From: an uncultured Eubacteriales bacterium
Lineage (GTDB): Bacteria; Bacillota_I; Bacilli_A; RF39; UBA660
DNA length: 38,620 bases
Assembly: GCA_900320505.1 (NCBI GenBank)
Contig: ONSL01000005.1
Coordinates: 1-38,620 of the forward strand
Direction of reading: 5' to 3'
A program made the position numbers and the translations under genes. Of this stretch, positions 8,546 through 16,031 are shown in pieces. The notes under the pieces are model-generated. The model saw only the letters and a list, made by a program, of their open reading frames with translations. It had not been told where the DNA came from and searched no databases. How positions within the stretch are numbered: the stretch's first letter is position 1; each line of letters opens with the position of its first letter.

Positions 8546-9155
8546 ATAAATCACCTTCTACTTCATTAATCTTTTTAACATACTCATCCTTATTTTCAAA
8601 AGAACTAGGTATAAGAAAACTCTTTATTAAAAGCTTATATGCTTCTTTTTCATCTAATCCCCTAGACTCTAAATAAAATAAATCATCATTTCTAAACCTT
8701 CCGATATATGCAGAATGACTAGAATTAGAATCATAACAATCTATATAAAGTCTAGGACATATAGTACTTTTACCATCTCTAATATTTATAATTTCATTAT
8801 CTTGATTACAATTTGCATTAACACTTTTTTTAGGAATATAACCATTAATACTAAAATCTAATTTATTGTTATCAAGATTAACACCATGATTATATACATG
8901 ACTTATAGTATCTTCTGCATTATGATATACATTAACCTCTAATTTATTATCATCAATATTTATACTGCTAAAATAAAAATTAACTGAAGACGATTTACAA
9001 TCTAAATAAATATTTATATTAGTACTCTTATTAATAGTTAAAAAATAAATGTTACATAAACAAGGACTAGTTATATGAATATTCCTACTACCATCTATAT
9101 ATAAATTACTATCACAATCTACAATAATTTCCTTATACTTACTTATATTATTCAT
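8538..9155 (-). CDS. sufD: Minimal SufD-like Fe-S scaffold subunit
   Basis: 205 residues, about half of a normal SufD (around 430). The position between sufC and sufS and the C-terminal half identify it. HSAYIGRFRNDDLFYLESRG followed by LDEKEAYKLLIKSF matches the SufD/SufB C-terminal signature, including the conserved His of SSHSAYIG, equivalent to the His of the SufB-SufD interface. The N-terminal half is a short series of beta-strand-like repeats rich in N, D and S, replacing the large beta-helix of classic SufD. It probably heterodimerises with SufB and binds SufC through the C-terminal helices. Whether it is truncated or simply fast-evolving cannot be decided from one sequence, but the frame is intact. 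Confidence 0.8.
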   Translation of the reverse strand: MNNISKYKEIIVDCDSNLYIDGSRNIHITSPCLCNIYFLTINKSTNINIYLDCKSSSVNFYFSSINIDDNKLEVNVYHNAEDTISHVYNHGVNLDNNKLDFSINGYIPKKSVNANCNQDNEIINIRDGKSTICPRLYIDCYDSNSSHSAYIGRFRNDDLFYLESRGLDEKEAYKLLIKSFLIPSSFENKDEYVKKINEVEGDLFE

Positions 9156-9158
9156 AAA

Positions 9159-9902
9159 TTACTTATCAGTCCATTCCTTATAACCATTTTTTTCAATATA
9201 AGATGATAAAGAAGCATCTCCAGTTTTAACAATCTTACCATCTTTTATAATATGAACATAATCTGGTTTTATATAAGAAAGTATTCTAGGATAATGAGTA
9301 ATAATTAAAATAGATGTTTTAGGATTATCTTTTAAATAAGAATTAATATTAGTAGCACATACTCTTAAACTATCAATATCAAGTCCACTATCAAGTTCAT
9401 CAAGAATTATAAATTTAGGCTTTAACATTTTTAACTGTAAAACTTCATTCTTCTTCTTTTCTCCTCCAGAAAATTCTTCATTAATTGATCTATGTATCAT
9501 ATCTTCTTTTAAATCAAGATCTTTTGTATTCTTTTCAATATCTTTAACAAAATTATATAAGCTAACCTTTTCTCCAGTAGTCTCATTAGATGCTTCCTTT
9601 AAAAATTCACTATTAGTAACACCCTTAATAACAGTTGGATCTTGCATAGAAAGGAAAATACCAAGTCTAGCTCTTTCATAAGTTTTTAAATCATTTAAAC
9701 ATGTATTATTAAAAACAATATCTCCTTTAGTAACAACATAATTATAATGTCCCATAATAGCTTTGCTTAAAGTACTTTTACCAGCACCATTAGGTCCCAT
9801 AATAGCATGAACCTCTCCATCCTTTATAGTTAAATTAAGTCCGTTTAAGATCATCTTCTCTCCATCTTTAGACTTAACATATAAATTCCTAATCTCAAGC
9901 AT
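9159..9902 (-). CDS. sufC: SUF system ATPase SufC
   Basis: 247 residues, the ABC-type ATPase of the SufBCD scaffold. Walker A GPNGAGKST is at 36-44. The Q-loop is SMQDP, the signature is FSGGEKKKNEVLQ, Walker B is FIILDELDSGLDIDS, and the H-loop is ITHYPRIL. The KKNEVLQ run after the signature and the DSGLD after Walker B are specific to SufC among ABC ATPases. It is the first gene of the operon; the next gene follows after three bases. The ATG is preceded by AGGAGGCG. No clear iron-responsive operator was recognised upstream. Confidence 0.95.
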   Translation of the reverse strand: MLEIRNLYVKSKDGEKMILNGLNLTIKDGEVHAIMGPNGAGKSTLSKAIMGHYNYVVTKGDIVFNNTCLNDLKTYERARLGIFLSMQDPTVIKGVTNSEFLKEASNETTGEKVSLYNFVKDIEKNTKDLDLKEDMIHRSINEEFSGGEKKKNEVLQLKMLKPKFIILDELDSGLDIDSLRVCATNINSYLKDNPKTSILIITHYPRILSYIKPDYVHIIKDGKIVKTGDASLSSYIEKNGYKEWTDK

Positions 9903-9960
9903 ATAATCGCCTCCTAAAAAGTACCTTTATTTTAACACTAATTACATAATAAAAAAAGAC

Positions 9961-11490
9961 TTATGCAGCCTTTTTAACTAAAGTTTTCTCATCATATGAA
10001 TCTAAAACTTCTCCAATTGATGATATAACAGCATTAATTTTATTTCTACCATCTCTAGCTTCTTTCTTAAGTTTCTTATTTTCATCCATGTATCTGCTAT
10101 TTTCTTCTTCTAGAGAACTAATAGTATCCTTTAATGATCTATTTTCATCAATATATCTACGATTATCATTTATTAAATCATTAATCTTCTTATCTTTAGA
10201 ATCAATTTCTCTTTCTTTCTCATCAAGTTTATCATTTAATCTATCAATCTGATCATTTAAAACATTAATCATATCAGTTGAATTCTTATCTTTCTCAATA
10301 AGTCTATTAATCATAACAGAAAGTCTATCAAGAGGAGCAACAGAATCATCAGATGTATCAATTTTTTCCTTCTTTGCTTCTTCCTTAATCTCTTTCTTTT
10401 CTTCCTTCTTTTCACTTTTTACTGCATCACTATTAGCAATATCGAAGAAATTATCAAATGTTGCAGAAGCAAGCTCTAAACTCTCATCCTTCATTTCAGG
10501 AACTTTTACTTTTTTTTCATTCTTCTTAGGTGCATATTTTTCAAATAATTCCTTATCTTTATACTTCTTTTCTATTTTCTTAGGAGCATATTTATCGTAT
10601 AAATCTTTTTCTTCTTTATTAGAAATCTTTTTAGGAGCAAACTTCTTGAATAAATTTTTTTCTTCAGTCTCTCCTTCTCCTTGACCTTCTTCATCATCTT
10701 TCTTCTTAGGAGCAAATTTCTTATAAAGATTTTCATTTTCTTTTTTATCTTCTTCTATCTTCTTAGGTGCAAACTTTTCATATAAGTTCTCATCAACCTT
10801 AATCTCTTCTGGTTTAATACTAACCTCGCTTATAATAGGTGATAAACCCTCAGTAATTGTTGGAGTACCAATTGTCTCAACTCTAGTATTATCAACAACT
10901 ATATTGCTGTGACTATATAGATTAATACCATCATATGCAATAAATGAAGCATTATCAGCAACTACAACACTCTTATACTTATCTCCATCTTTTACGACAT
11001 GATATGCAATAGCTTCATTATAAGCATCATCAAAGATAAACTTAAGATTATCAGAATTAGGATTGTTCTTTGTCATAACTTCATTCATCTGTTCCTTAAT
11101 AGATTTAGAAGTATTAGCAATCTCTTGTACCTTTAAAGAATCCTTTCTATCCTTTTGATTATTTTCAACACTAATCATTGTACTAACACTCTTAGTACAT
11201 AAGAAAAGTCCATCATCAAAATAATCTATTTTAGAATACTTTGGACCTATTACGACATCACCATTCTTAGATATAACCTCTAAATTTGGAGTATCTCCAC
11301 TTCTTAAAGTTCTATGAAGAGCTACTAAAACATTGTCACTAACAACATAAAACTCTCCATCCTTTATTTCCTTTTCAACATATAAGTCCTTAGTAATCTT
11401 ATTATTATCAGCCTTAATAATCTTTAATTCAACTGCAGCATACTTATCCTGCTCAACTCTAGCTTTAATAATATTTAAAGCATAATTCAT
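9961..11490 (-). CDS. Unknown protein with five APKK repeats and a C-terminal coiled coil
   Basis: 509 residues, no recognised family. Residues 1-225 look like a mixed alpha/beta globular domain (KNGDVVIGPKYSKIDYFDDG is like a KWG/beta-hairpin repeat). Residues 236-323 hold five near-identical motifs of the form L[YF]xK[FY]APKK, at 236, 255, 280, 297 and 315, separated by charged linkers. Residues 395-495 are a long heptad-like, highly charged coiled coil. No signal peptide or membrane segment is seen, so it should be cytosolic. The repeats look like short linear binding motifs with equal spacing; the partner is unknown. The ATG follows GAGGTGG. It is divergent from the gene at 11619. Confidence 0.85.
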   Translation of the reverse strand: MNYALNIIKARVEQDKYAAVELKIIKADNNKITKDLYVEKEIKDGEFYVVSDNVLVALHRTLRSGDTPNLEVISKNGDVVIGPKYSKIDYFDDGLFLCTKSVSTMISVENNQKDRKDSLKVQEIANTSKSIKEQMNEVMTKNNPNSDNLKFIFDDAYNEAIAYHVVKDGDKYKSVVVADNASFIAYDGINLYSHSNIVVDNTRVETIGTPTITEGLSPIISEVSIKPEEIKVDENLYEKFAPKKIEEDKKENENLYKKFAPKKKDDEEGQGEGETEEKNLFKKFAPKKISNKEEKDLYDKYAPKKIEKKYKDKELFEKYAPKKNEKKVKVPEMKDESLELASATFDNFFDIANSDAVKSEKKEEKKEIKEEAKKEKIDTSDDSVAPLDRLSVMINRLIEKDKNSTDMINVLNDQIDRLNDKLDEKEREIDSKDKKINDLINDNRRYIDENRSLKDTISSLEEENSRYMDENKKLKKEARDGRNKINAVISSIGEVLDSYDEKTLVKKAA

Positions 11491-11618
11491 AGATAGCCAC
11501 CTCTTTATTCTTTTATTCTATAATAGATATTAACATATTTTTAAAAGCAAGTAAATAATATTTAATAAAAAAATATAAACTTTTCCTATAAATATGATAA
11601 AATTAACTTGGTGATTAG

Positions 11619-12308
11619 ATGAAAAATAGATTGACACTTTATATGGGTATGCTCTATTTATTTGTTATATTATCATTTGGACTTATAATAATAAATGAAA
11701 AGAAACCATTGCAAATAGAAAAAAGATTAAATAGTTATGTAAAAGAAAATTATAAAGAAGAATTTAATACATCAAAGATAAAGAAAAAAGATAAATCTTA
11801 TTACATAAAACTTTCTAATAAAAAAAATAAGCACTTATATTTTTATGTATATTATAAAGATAAAAAAATCATATCAACATATGATAATGATTATAAAGAA
11901 GGTAAAACATTAAATAATTATATGTCAAAATATCAAAGTAAAAAATTAAGAAATAAAAACTATAAAATAAAATATGAAACAAAACTAAATAATTATACAA
12001 AAAGTGTAAAAGAAAAAATAATTAATGGTAATTATGATGTCCCAGTATATACGATATATGTAGAAGAAACATATACAGATTTATGTACAAAATTAAATGA
12101 AATTAATACATATATAAACACCATAAAATTAGCACCAAAAGACTATAACATCACACTTGAAAATAAAGAAAACATAAAAGAAAGTATAAATATAAAAATA
12201 AGTAGTGATATAATGAATAGTAGTTTAGATAAGGTTGTACTATCAATTAATAATAATGATAAATTAACTTTAAATAAACTAAATGTAAAAGTAAAATATT
12301 TAAATTAA
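11619..12308 (+). CDS. Unknown membrane-anchored extracytoplasmic protein
   Basis: 229 residues. One hydrophobic segment (about residues 7-26) serves as an N-terminal anchor. The rest is Lys/Asn/Tyr-rich and predicted to lie outside the membrane. No family is recognised. The C-terminal 90 residues (VPVYTIYVEETYTDLCTKLN and following) contain alternating strands. Start ATG with a modest GGTGATTAG ribosome-binding site. It precedes the HIT gene by 12 bases, so the two are likely cotranscribed. The very high AAA/AAT content is in line with the rest of the window. Confidence 0.8.
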   Translation: MKNRLTLYMGMLYLFVILSFGLIIINEKKPLQIEKRLNSYVKENYKEEFNTSKIKKKDKSYYIKLSNKKNKHLYFYVYYKDKKIISTYDNDYKEGKTLNNYMSKYQSKKLRNKNYKIKYETKLNNYTKSVKEKIINGNYDVPVYTIYVEETYTDLCTKLNEINTYINTIKLAPKDYNITLENKENIKESINIKISSDIMNSSLDKVVLSINNNDKLTLNKLNVKVKYLN

Positions 12309-12320
12309 AGGAGAAGTAAA

Positions 12321-12716
12321 ATGGAAGATTGTATATTTTGTAAAATAATTAAAGGAGATATTCCTTCAAAAACAATATATGAAGATGATAAAGTAAAATG
12401 CAATATGGATATTAATCCAGTTGCAAATGGACACATATTAGTAGTTCCCAAAAAACATACTAAAGATATTTATTCAGTTGATAATGAAACACTTATTTAT
12501 ATGATGGATATAATAAGAAACAAAATAACACCAATTTTAAAAGAAAAGTTAAAAATAGATGGATTAACAATTATTCAAAATAATGGTTATGGTCAAGAAG
12601 TAAAACATCTTCATATACATTTAATACCAAGATACAAAGATGATGGATTTAAATCTGAATATATAAAAGAAAACATAAAGGATACTGATGAAATATATAA
12701 GGAGCTTAATAATTAA
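12321..12716 (+). CDS. HIT-family nucleotide hydrolase (HinT-like)
   Basis: 131 residues. Histidine-triad proteins hydrolyse nucleoside phosphoramidates and similar adenylylated compounds. The triad HLHIHLIP (His96, His98, His100) is intact. The N-terminus CIFCKIIKGDIPS has the Cys4/Cys7 pair that, with His46, forms the structural zinc site in many bacterial HIT proteins. The conserved NGHILVVPKKH stretch is also present. An AAAGGAGAAG site precedes the ATG. The stop codon lies inside the downstream terminator. The physiological substrate cannot be read from the sequence. Confidence 0.93.
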   Translation: MEDCIFCKIIKGDIPSKTIYEDDKVKCNMDINPVANGHILVVPKKHTKDIYSVDNETLIYMMDIIRNKITPILKEKLKIDGLTIIQNNGYGQEVKHLHIHLIPRYKDDGFKSEYIKENIKDTDEIYKELNN

Positions 12717-12727
12717 GCTCCTTTTTA
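12700..12727 (+). terminator. Terminator overlapping the end of the HIT gene
   Basis: GGAGCTTAAT (12701-12710) pairs with ATTAAGCTCC (12712-12721) and is followed by TTTTTATT. The arms contain the last codons of the HIT gene. The A-rich left side is weaker as a terminator for the opposite strand. Confidence 0.75.
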
Positions 12728-12847
12728 TTAATAAATTATATTGGTATTATTGACTCTTTGCGAACCCATAGTAATTATTGCAAGTAATATGTATAAGACA
12801 ACAACGATTACAAGTCCACCTTTACCTTTATTTTCTGAACAAGCCAT
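12728..12847 (-). CDS. Tiny membrane peptide, YjcZ-like (sporulation type)
   Basis: 39 residues, starting MACSENKGKGGLVIVVVLY and ending in NTNIIY. One transmembrane helix follows a short Gly-rich, polar N-terminus. This resembles the tiny sporulation membrane proteins of the YjcZ/SscA type, whose consensus is a Gly/Tyr-rich head and an (F/L)-(A/V)-L-I-V-V-L-F-I-L-L core. The ribosome-binding site GAGGAGGG is strong and correctly spaced, which argues that the frame is real. It lies 15 bases after the similar peptide at 12863, and both sit behind a sigma-K-like promoter. Family assignment is by pattern only. Confidence 0.6.
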   Translation of the reverse strand: MACSENKGKGGLVIVVVLYILLAIITMGSQRVNNTNIIY

Positions 12848-12862
12848 ATTATCCCTCCTCTA

Positions 12863-12943
12863 TTAAATATAAGCTCCTAGAATTATAACAAGTAGAATAA
12901 AAAGAACTAAAACAATAGCAGAACCTGATACGTAATTACCCAT
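12863..12943 (-). CDS. Tiny membrane peptide, YjcZ-like (sporulation type)
   Basis: 26 residues: a MGNYVSGSAIVLVLFILLVI core followed by ILGAYI. The order (Gly/Tyr head, then a VLFILLVII helix and a small-residue end) is the typical look of the Bacillus tiny transmembrane sporulation family (YjcZ). It has a near-perfect ribosome-binding site AAAAAGGAGGTAG. Its neighbour at 12728 has the same layout, so the pair likely arose by duplication. The exact role of these peptides in spores is unknown even in Bacillus. Confidence 0.65.
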   Translation of the reverse strand: MGNYVSGSAIVLVLFILLVIILGAYI

Positions 12944-12972
12944 ATTTTCTACCTCCTTTTTGGTATTCACAT

Positions 12973-12999
12973 TATTTTATGGTTAAAATTAAAAAATGT
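12973..12999 (-). promoter_or_regulatory. Sigma-K/E-like promoter for the YjcZ-like pair
   Basis: On the minus strand CATAAAATA (12981-12973) matches the sporulation -10 pattern CATAnnnTA. An AC (12999-12998) lies 16 bp upstream, as in sigma-K promoters. The box lies inside an inverted repeat with TCACAT/ATGTGA ends (12967-13001). The assignment relies on the downstream genes being sporulation-type. Confidence 0.4.
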
Positions 13000-13018
13000 G
13001 ATGCTTTTTAATAAAATA

Positions 13019-13047
13019 TTTACAAAATAACGTATTTTTAGTATTAT
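13019..13047 (+). promoter_or_regulatory. Promoter of the PrsA-type foldase gene
   Basis: TTTACA (13019-13024) and TATTAT (13042-13047) with a 17-bp spacer, 23 bp before the ATG; looks like a housekeeping sigma-A promoter. Confidence 0.6.
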
Positions 13048-13070
13048 ATTAAATGGGTGGAGGATGAAAA

Positions 13071-14108
13071 ATGAAGAAAGAAAATAAAAACCAAAAATAT
13101 TATATAATTATAGGAGTACTGTGTGTATGTCTTGTAATAAGCGTTATACTTAACTTTACACATACTGCTAAATTAAAAAATGGAAAAGAAGTTGCAGTAA
13201 AGGTTGGAAGCGATAAAATAACTGCTGATGACTTATATAAAGATTTAAAAGATAAATATTCTATGAATGTATTAATAGACAAAATAGATCATTTACTTTT
13301 AGATATCAAGTATAAGACAGATGATGCAGAAAAAAATTATGTAGATGCACAAGTAAATAGTCTAAAATCAAACTATAACTCTGATGAAGATTTCTTAAAT
13401 GCATTAAATTCATACTATGGAGTATCTTCTATTGATGAATTCAAAAGTATGTTAAGCCTAAACTACAAAAGACAGCAAGCTGTTAAAGACTATGTTGCAG
13501 ATAATGTTGTAACAGATACAGAAATTAAAAACTACTATGATACAAGAGTTATTGGTGATGTTAAAGCAAAACATATACTTATAAGATCAAATGCAAAAGA
13601 TAGTGATTCAGACAGTGAAAAAGAAAAGAAAGAGGAAGAAGCTAAGAAGAAAGCAGAAGATATAATCACTAAACTTGATAATGGAGAAGATTTTTCTAAA
13701 CTAGCTAAAAAATATTCAGACGATGAAGGAACAGCATCAAATGGTGGTGAACTTGGATACTTCAATACTGATGATAATTATGAAGAAGCATTTGTCCTAG
13801 CAGCAGCAGCACTTGAAAATGGTAAATATACAAAAGAACCTGTAAAAACAGAATATGGATATGAAATTATATTAAAAGAAGCAGAGAAAGCTAAGCCTAA
13901 ACTAAGCAAAGAAAAAAGTACTATAAAAGAAACATTAGCACAAGAAAAATTACAAAATGATAATACATTATATTACACAGCATTAGAAGGATATAGAAAG
14001 AAAAATAAAGTTACATTTAAAGATAGTTCATTATCATCTGCATATAGATCATATCTAAAGAGAGTTGAAGAATCATCATCAAATAGTAGTTCAAATTCTG
14101 AAAAATAA
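13071..14108 (+). CDS. prsA: PrsA-type peptidyl-prolyl isomerase / foldase, membrane-anchored
   Basis: 345 residues. An N-terminal hydrophobic segment (about 10-28) exports and anchors the protein. A clear lipobox is missing, so it is probably a transmembrane anchor rather than a lipoprotein as in Bacillus PrsA. Residues 40-160 form the SurA/PrsA-like chaperone domain. A parvulin domain follows (VKAKHILIRS, then AKKYSDDEGTASNGGELGYF, and KTEYGYEIILKEA), with a Lys/Glu-rich insertion in the first helix. The C-terminal helices complete the chaperone domain and end in a Ser-rich tail. It helps fold secreted proteins at the outer face of the membrane. GGGTGGAGG precedes the ATG and a terminator follows, so it is monocistronic. 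Confidence 0.9.
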   Translation: MKKENKNQKYYIIIGVLCVCLVISVILNFTHTAKLKNGKEVAVKVGSDKITADDLYKDLKDKYSMNVLIDKIDHLLLDIKYKTDDAEKNYVDAQVNSLKSNYNSDEDFLNALNSYYGVSSIDEFKSMLSLNYKRQQAVKDYVADNVVTDTEIKNYYDTRVIGDVKAKHILIRSNAKDSDSDSEKEKKEEEAKKKAEDIITKLDNGEDFSKLAKKYSDDEGTASNGGELGYFNTDDNYEEAFVLAAAALENGKYTKEPVKTEYGYEIILKEAEKAKPKLSKEKSTIKETLAQEKLQNDNTLYYTALEGYRKKNKVTFKDSSLSSAYRSYLKRVEESSSNSSSNSEK

Positions 14109-14109
14109 A

Positions 14110-14136
14110 AATATTGGTTTTACCAATATTTTTTTA
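14110..14136 (+). terminator. Terminator of prsA
   Basis: AATATTGGT (14110-14118), loop TTT, ACCAATATT (14122-14130), then a T run. Lies two bases after the stop codon. Confidence 0.85.
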
Positions 14137-14141
14137 TAGAT

Positions 14142-14175
14142 AAAAAGACATTTCCTAATATGGAAATGTTTTTAA
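14142..14175 (-). terminator. Terminator for the gene ending at 14172 (possibly bidirectional)
   Basis: ACATTTCC (14148-14155) pairs with GGAAATGT (14162-14169). The minus strand then reads CTTTTT; the plus strand reads TTTTAATT, so it can act as a back-up in both directions. Confidence 0.65.
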
Positions 14176-14795
14176 TTACATAAATAACCTTGTTTTTCAG
14201 ATAAAGATTTAATAGTATTTTGATCATAAGTATTATCATATTGATAAGTATTAATCCAACCATTTAAGGTATTATTATAATAAGTCTTATCAAATGTATT
14301 ATAATCATCTATTATTTCATTAACAACAACACTCTTATTGCTACTATATATATTATAAGTTATCATATTATTACTAACATAAGTAGTATCTAAAAATGCC
14401 TTTATATTAGAAAGATTAGTTAAATCATTACCAGTAATATTAGAAAGTCTTACGTTTTTACTAGTTCTCAATAATTTATTATTTTTAAAAACATATGTTA
14501 TTTTTGAATATACTTTAACATTACTTTCATTTAAATTAATATTTGATATACAAGTAAGTCTATTCTTATTAACATTCTTCATTGCAACAGACGATGCATT
14601 AGTCTCTGCAGATGCTAGATTTTTAAACCCAGGAAGTGCAAGTCCAGTTGCAATTAAGAAAGCACCTACTATAACAAACTTTCTAGGAAGACATTTTACT
14701 TTGAATTGATTTTCTTCTTTTTCAGCTTCTCTTATTTCATTTATATTTATAACATGAGTTTTTATTAACTCTTCATCACGTATCTTCTTACTCAT
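14172..14795 (-). CDS. Unknown single-pass membrane protein with extracellular domain
   Basis: 207 residues, no recognised family. Residues 1-37 are charged and cytoplasmic. One hydrophobic stretch (about 40-58) ends in ASAETNASS, which resembles a signal-peptidase site, so the protein may be released or stay anchored. The outer part contains KVYSKITYVFKNNKLLRTSK, a strand-turn-strand pattern seen in several small Bacillota lipoproteins of unknown function, and ends in a Cys (YLCN) that could pair with the Cys near residue 80. ATG start; the next gene upstream (15719) is 73 bases away on the same strand. Confidence 0.75.
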   Translation of the reverse strand: MSKKIRDEELIKTHVININEIREAEKEENQFKVKCLPRKFVIVGAFLIATGLALPGFKNLASAETNASSVAMKNVNKNRLTCISNINLNESNVKVYSKITYVFKNNKLLRTSKNVRLSNITGNDLTNLSNIKAFLDTTYVSNNMITYNIYSSNKSVVVNEIIDDYNTFDKTYYNNTLNGWINTYQYDNTYDQNTIKSLSEKQGYLCN

Positions 14796-14867
14796 TTTAC
14801 TATCCCCATACCTTATATATTCATTATAAATAATAAGCTAAAAAAAAACAACAATTTTTGTCGTTTT

Positions 14868-15719
14868 TTAATTAATTTTCTCTACTTTATCAAAATAGAA
14901 ACTATTTCCATTCTTTTTAAATACAAACTTATACTTATCAAAACTTTGATAATTATCTTTATTAACACTATAATCAGTTGTTGTAGTTGTTAAAAGTTTT
15001 GCCTCATCAAGATCAGAATATACTTTATCATTAATACCAGATCCATCAAACTCTATAATTCCCATAGCAACATAAAGACTAGCAGTATCATTATCTTCTT
15101 TAGCATCATAATCATAAAAAATTACTCTGCTCATAGAAGTTCCACCACATCCTGCTGTTACACTATAATATTTACCTGTCATACCATCATATAAATATGA
15201 AGGACATTTGCTGTCAAAACTCTTAAAAGATTTAATATTTTCTCCAAATAAACTTTTATAAATCCTATTAACATTTCTGGAATCAGTCTCTAATGCATTT
15301 TCTCCATTCCTTACCAAACTATCTACTTGACTACTAGGGGTTAAATATTGTGTCCAGTTAGAATTTTCAAGTGCTACTTCAAGCTTATTATCATCAGTTA
15401 AACCATTCTTTACATAATTTTTGTTAAAGTTATATGTACTCATACTGCCAGTATTAAAATCAAGTCCAAATATAAAATACATCATATCTTCAAGTTCTAA
15501 TTTTGTATCACTAGATGTAGTTGTATCATTGCTTTTATTAACATCTTCATTAACATTTTTAGAAACGCCACCATTTTTATCAACCTTATCTAATGAAATA
15601 TTTGTTTTCTTATTACCAGCATAACCCATCAATATATATGCACTAAGAAAAACTACAACAAGTGCAAGAATAACTATTATAACTATACTTATAGCACTTT
15701 TTTTACTTTTACTCTCCAT
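14868..15719 (-). CDS. Unknown membrane-anchored extracytoplasmic protein
   Basis: About 283 residues. The ATG at 15719 is chosen because GGAGG lies eight bases upstream; a GTG at 15734 would overlap that site. After a basic N-terminus there is a single hydrophobic segment (AISIVIIVILALVVVFLSAY). A Thr/Ser/Asp-rich spacer follows and then a globular region with three cysteines (SKCPSYLYDGMTGKYYSVT, TAGCGG). No family is recognised. The gap to the neighbour at 14795 and the shared layout (one anchor, outside domain) suggest a related cell-surface function. No terminator was seen between them. Confidence 0.75.
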   Translation of the reverse strand: MESKSKKSAISIVIIVILALVVVFLSAYILMGYAGNKKTNISLDKVDKNGGVSKNVNEDVNKSNDTTTSSDTKLELEDMMYFIFGLDFNTGSMSTYNFNKNYVKNGLTDDNKLEVALENSNWTQYLTPSSQVDSLVRNGENALETDSRNVNRIYKSLFGENIKSFKSFDSKCPSYLYDGMTGKYYSVTAGCGGTSMSRVIFYDYDAKEDNDTASLYVAMGIIEFDGSGINDKVYSDLDEAKLLTTTTTDYSVNKDNYQSFDKYKFVFKKNGNSFYFDKVEKIN

Positions 15720-15802
15720 ATCTCTATCCTCCACTATTATTATAAAATAATAAAATAAAAAAAGAAAGTAAAACTATACATTTTAGTCTTACTTTACATT
15801 AA

Positions 15803-16027
15803 TTATTTTATAGATGTTACCTCGTATCCTGCTTCTGCAACTTTACTTTTTATATCATCATTATTTATTTTCTTATCAGAAACTATCTTTGCAGTTTTAT
15901 CTTTTAAACTAACACTACACTTTTTTACACCATCAATTGACTCAATTGCATTTTTTACGTGTTTTGCACAATTATCACACATCATTCCTTCTATTTTAAT
16001 TTCTCTCTTTATACCTTTATTAAACAT
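15803..16027 (-). CDS. copZ: Copper chaperone CopZ (heavy-metal-associated domain)
   Basis: 74 residues forming one HMA domain with the fold order beta-alpha-beta-beta-alpha-beta. The metal site MMCDNC (Cys17, Cys20) is intact, and the C-terminus ends EAGYEV, as in CopZ. It carries Cu(I) to CopA or its regulator. It follows copA after four bases and is surely cotranscribed. It is slightly longer at the N-terminus than Bacillus CopZ (69 residues). Confidence 0.9.
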   Translation of the reverse strand: MFNKGIKREIKIEGMMCDNCAKHVKNAIESIDGVKKCSVSLKDKTAKIVSDKKINNDDIKSKVAEAGYEVTSIK

Positions 16028-16031
16028 ATTA

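Noticed and set aside
13535-13765. Minus-strand open frame inside prsA
   Set aside because: Low-complexity Ser/Phe-rich reading of the opposite strand of the charged parvulin region; no start signals.
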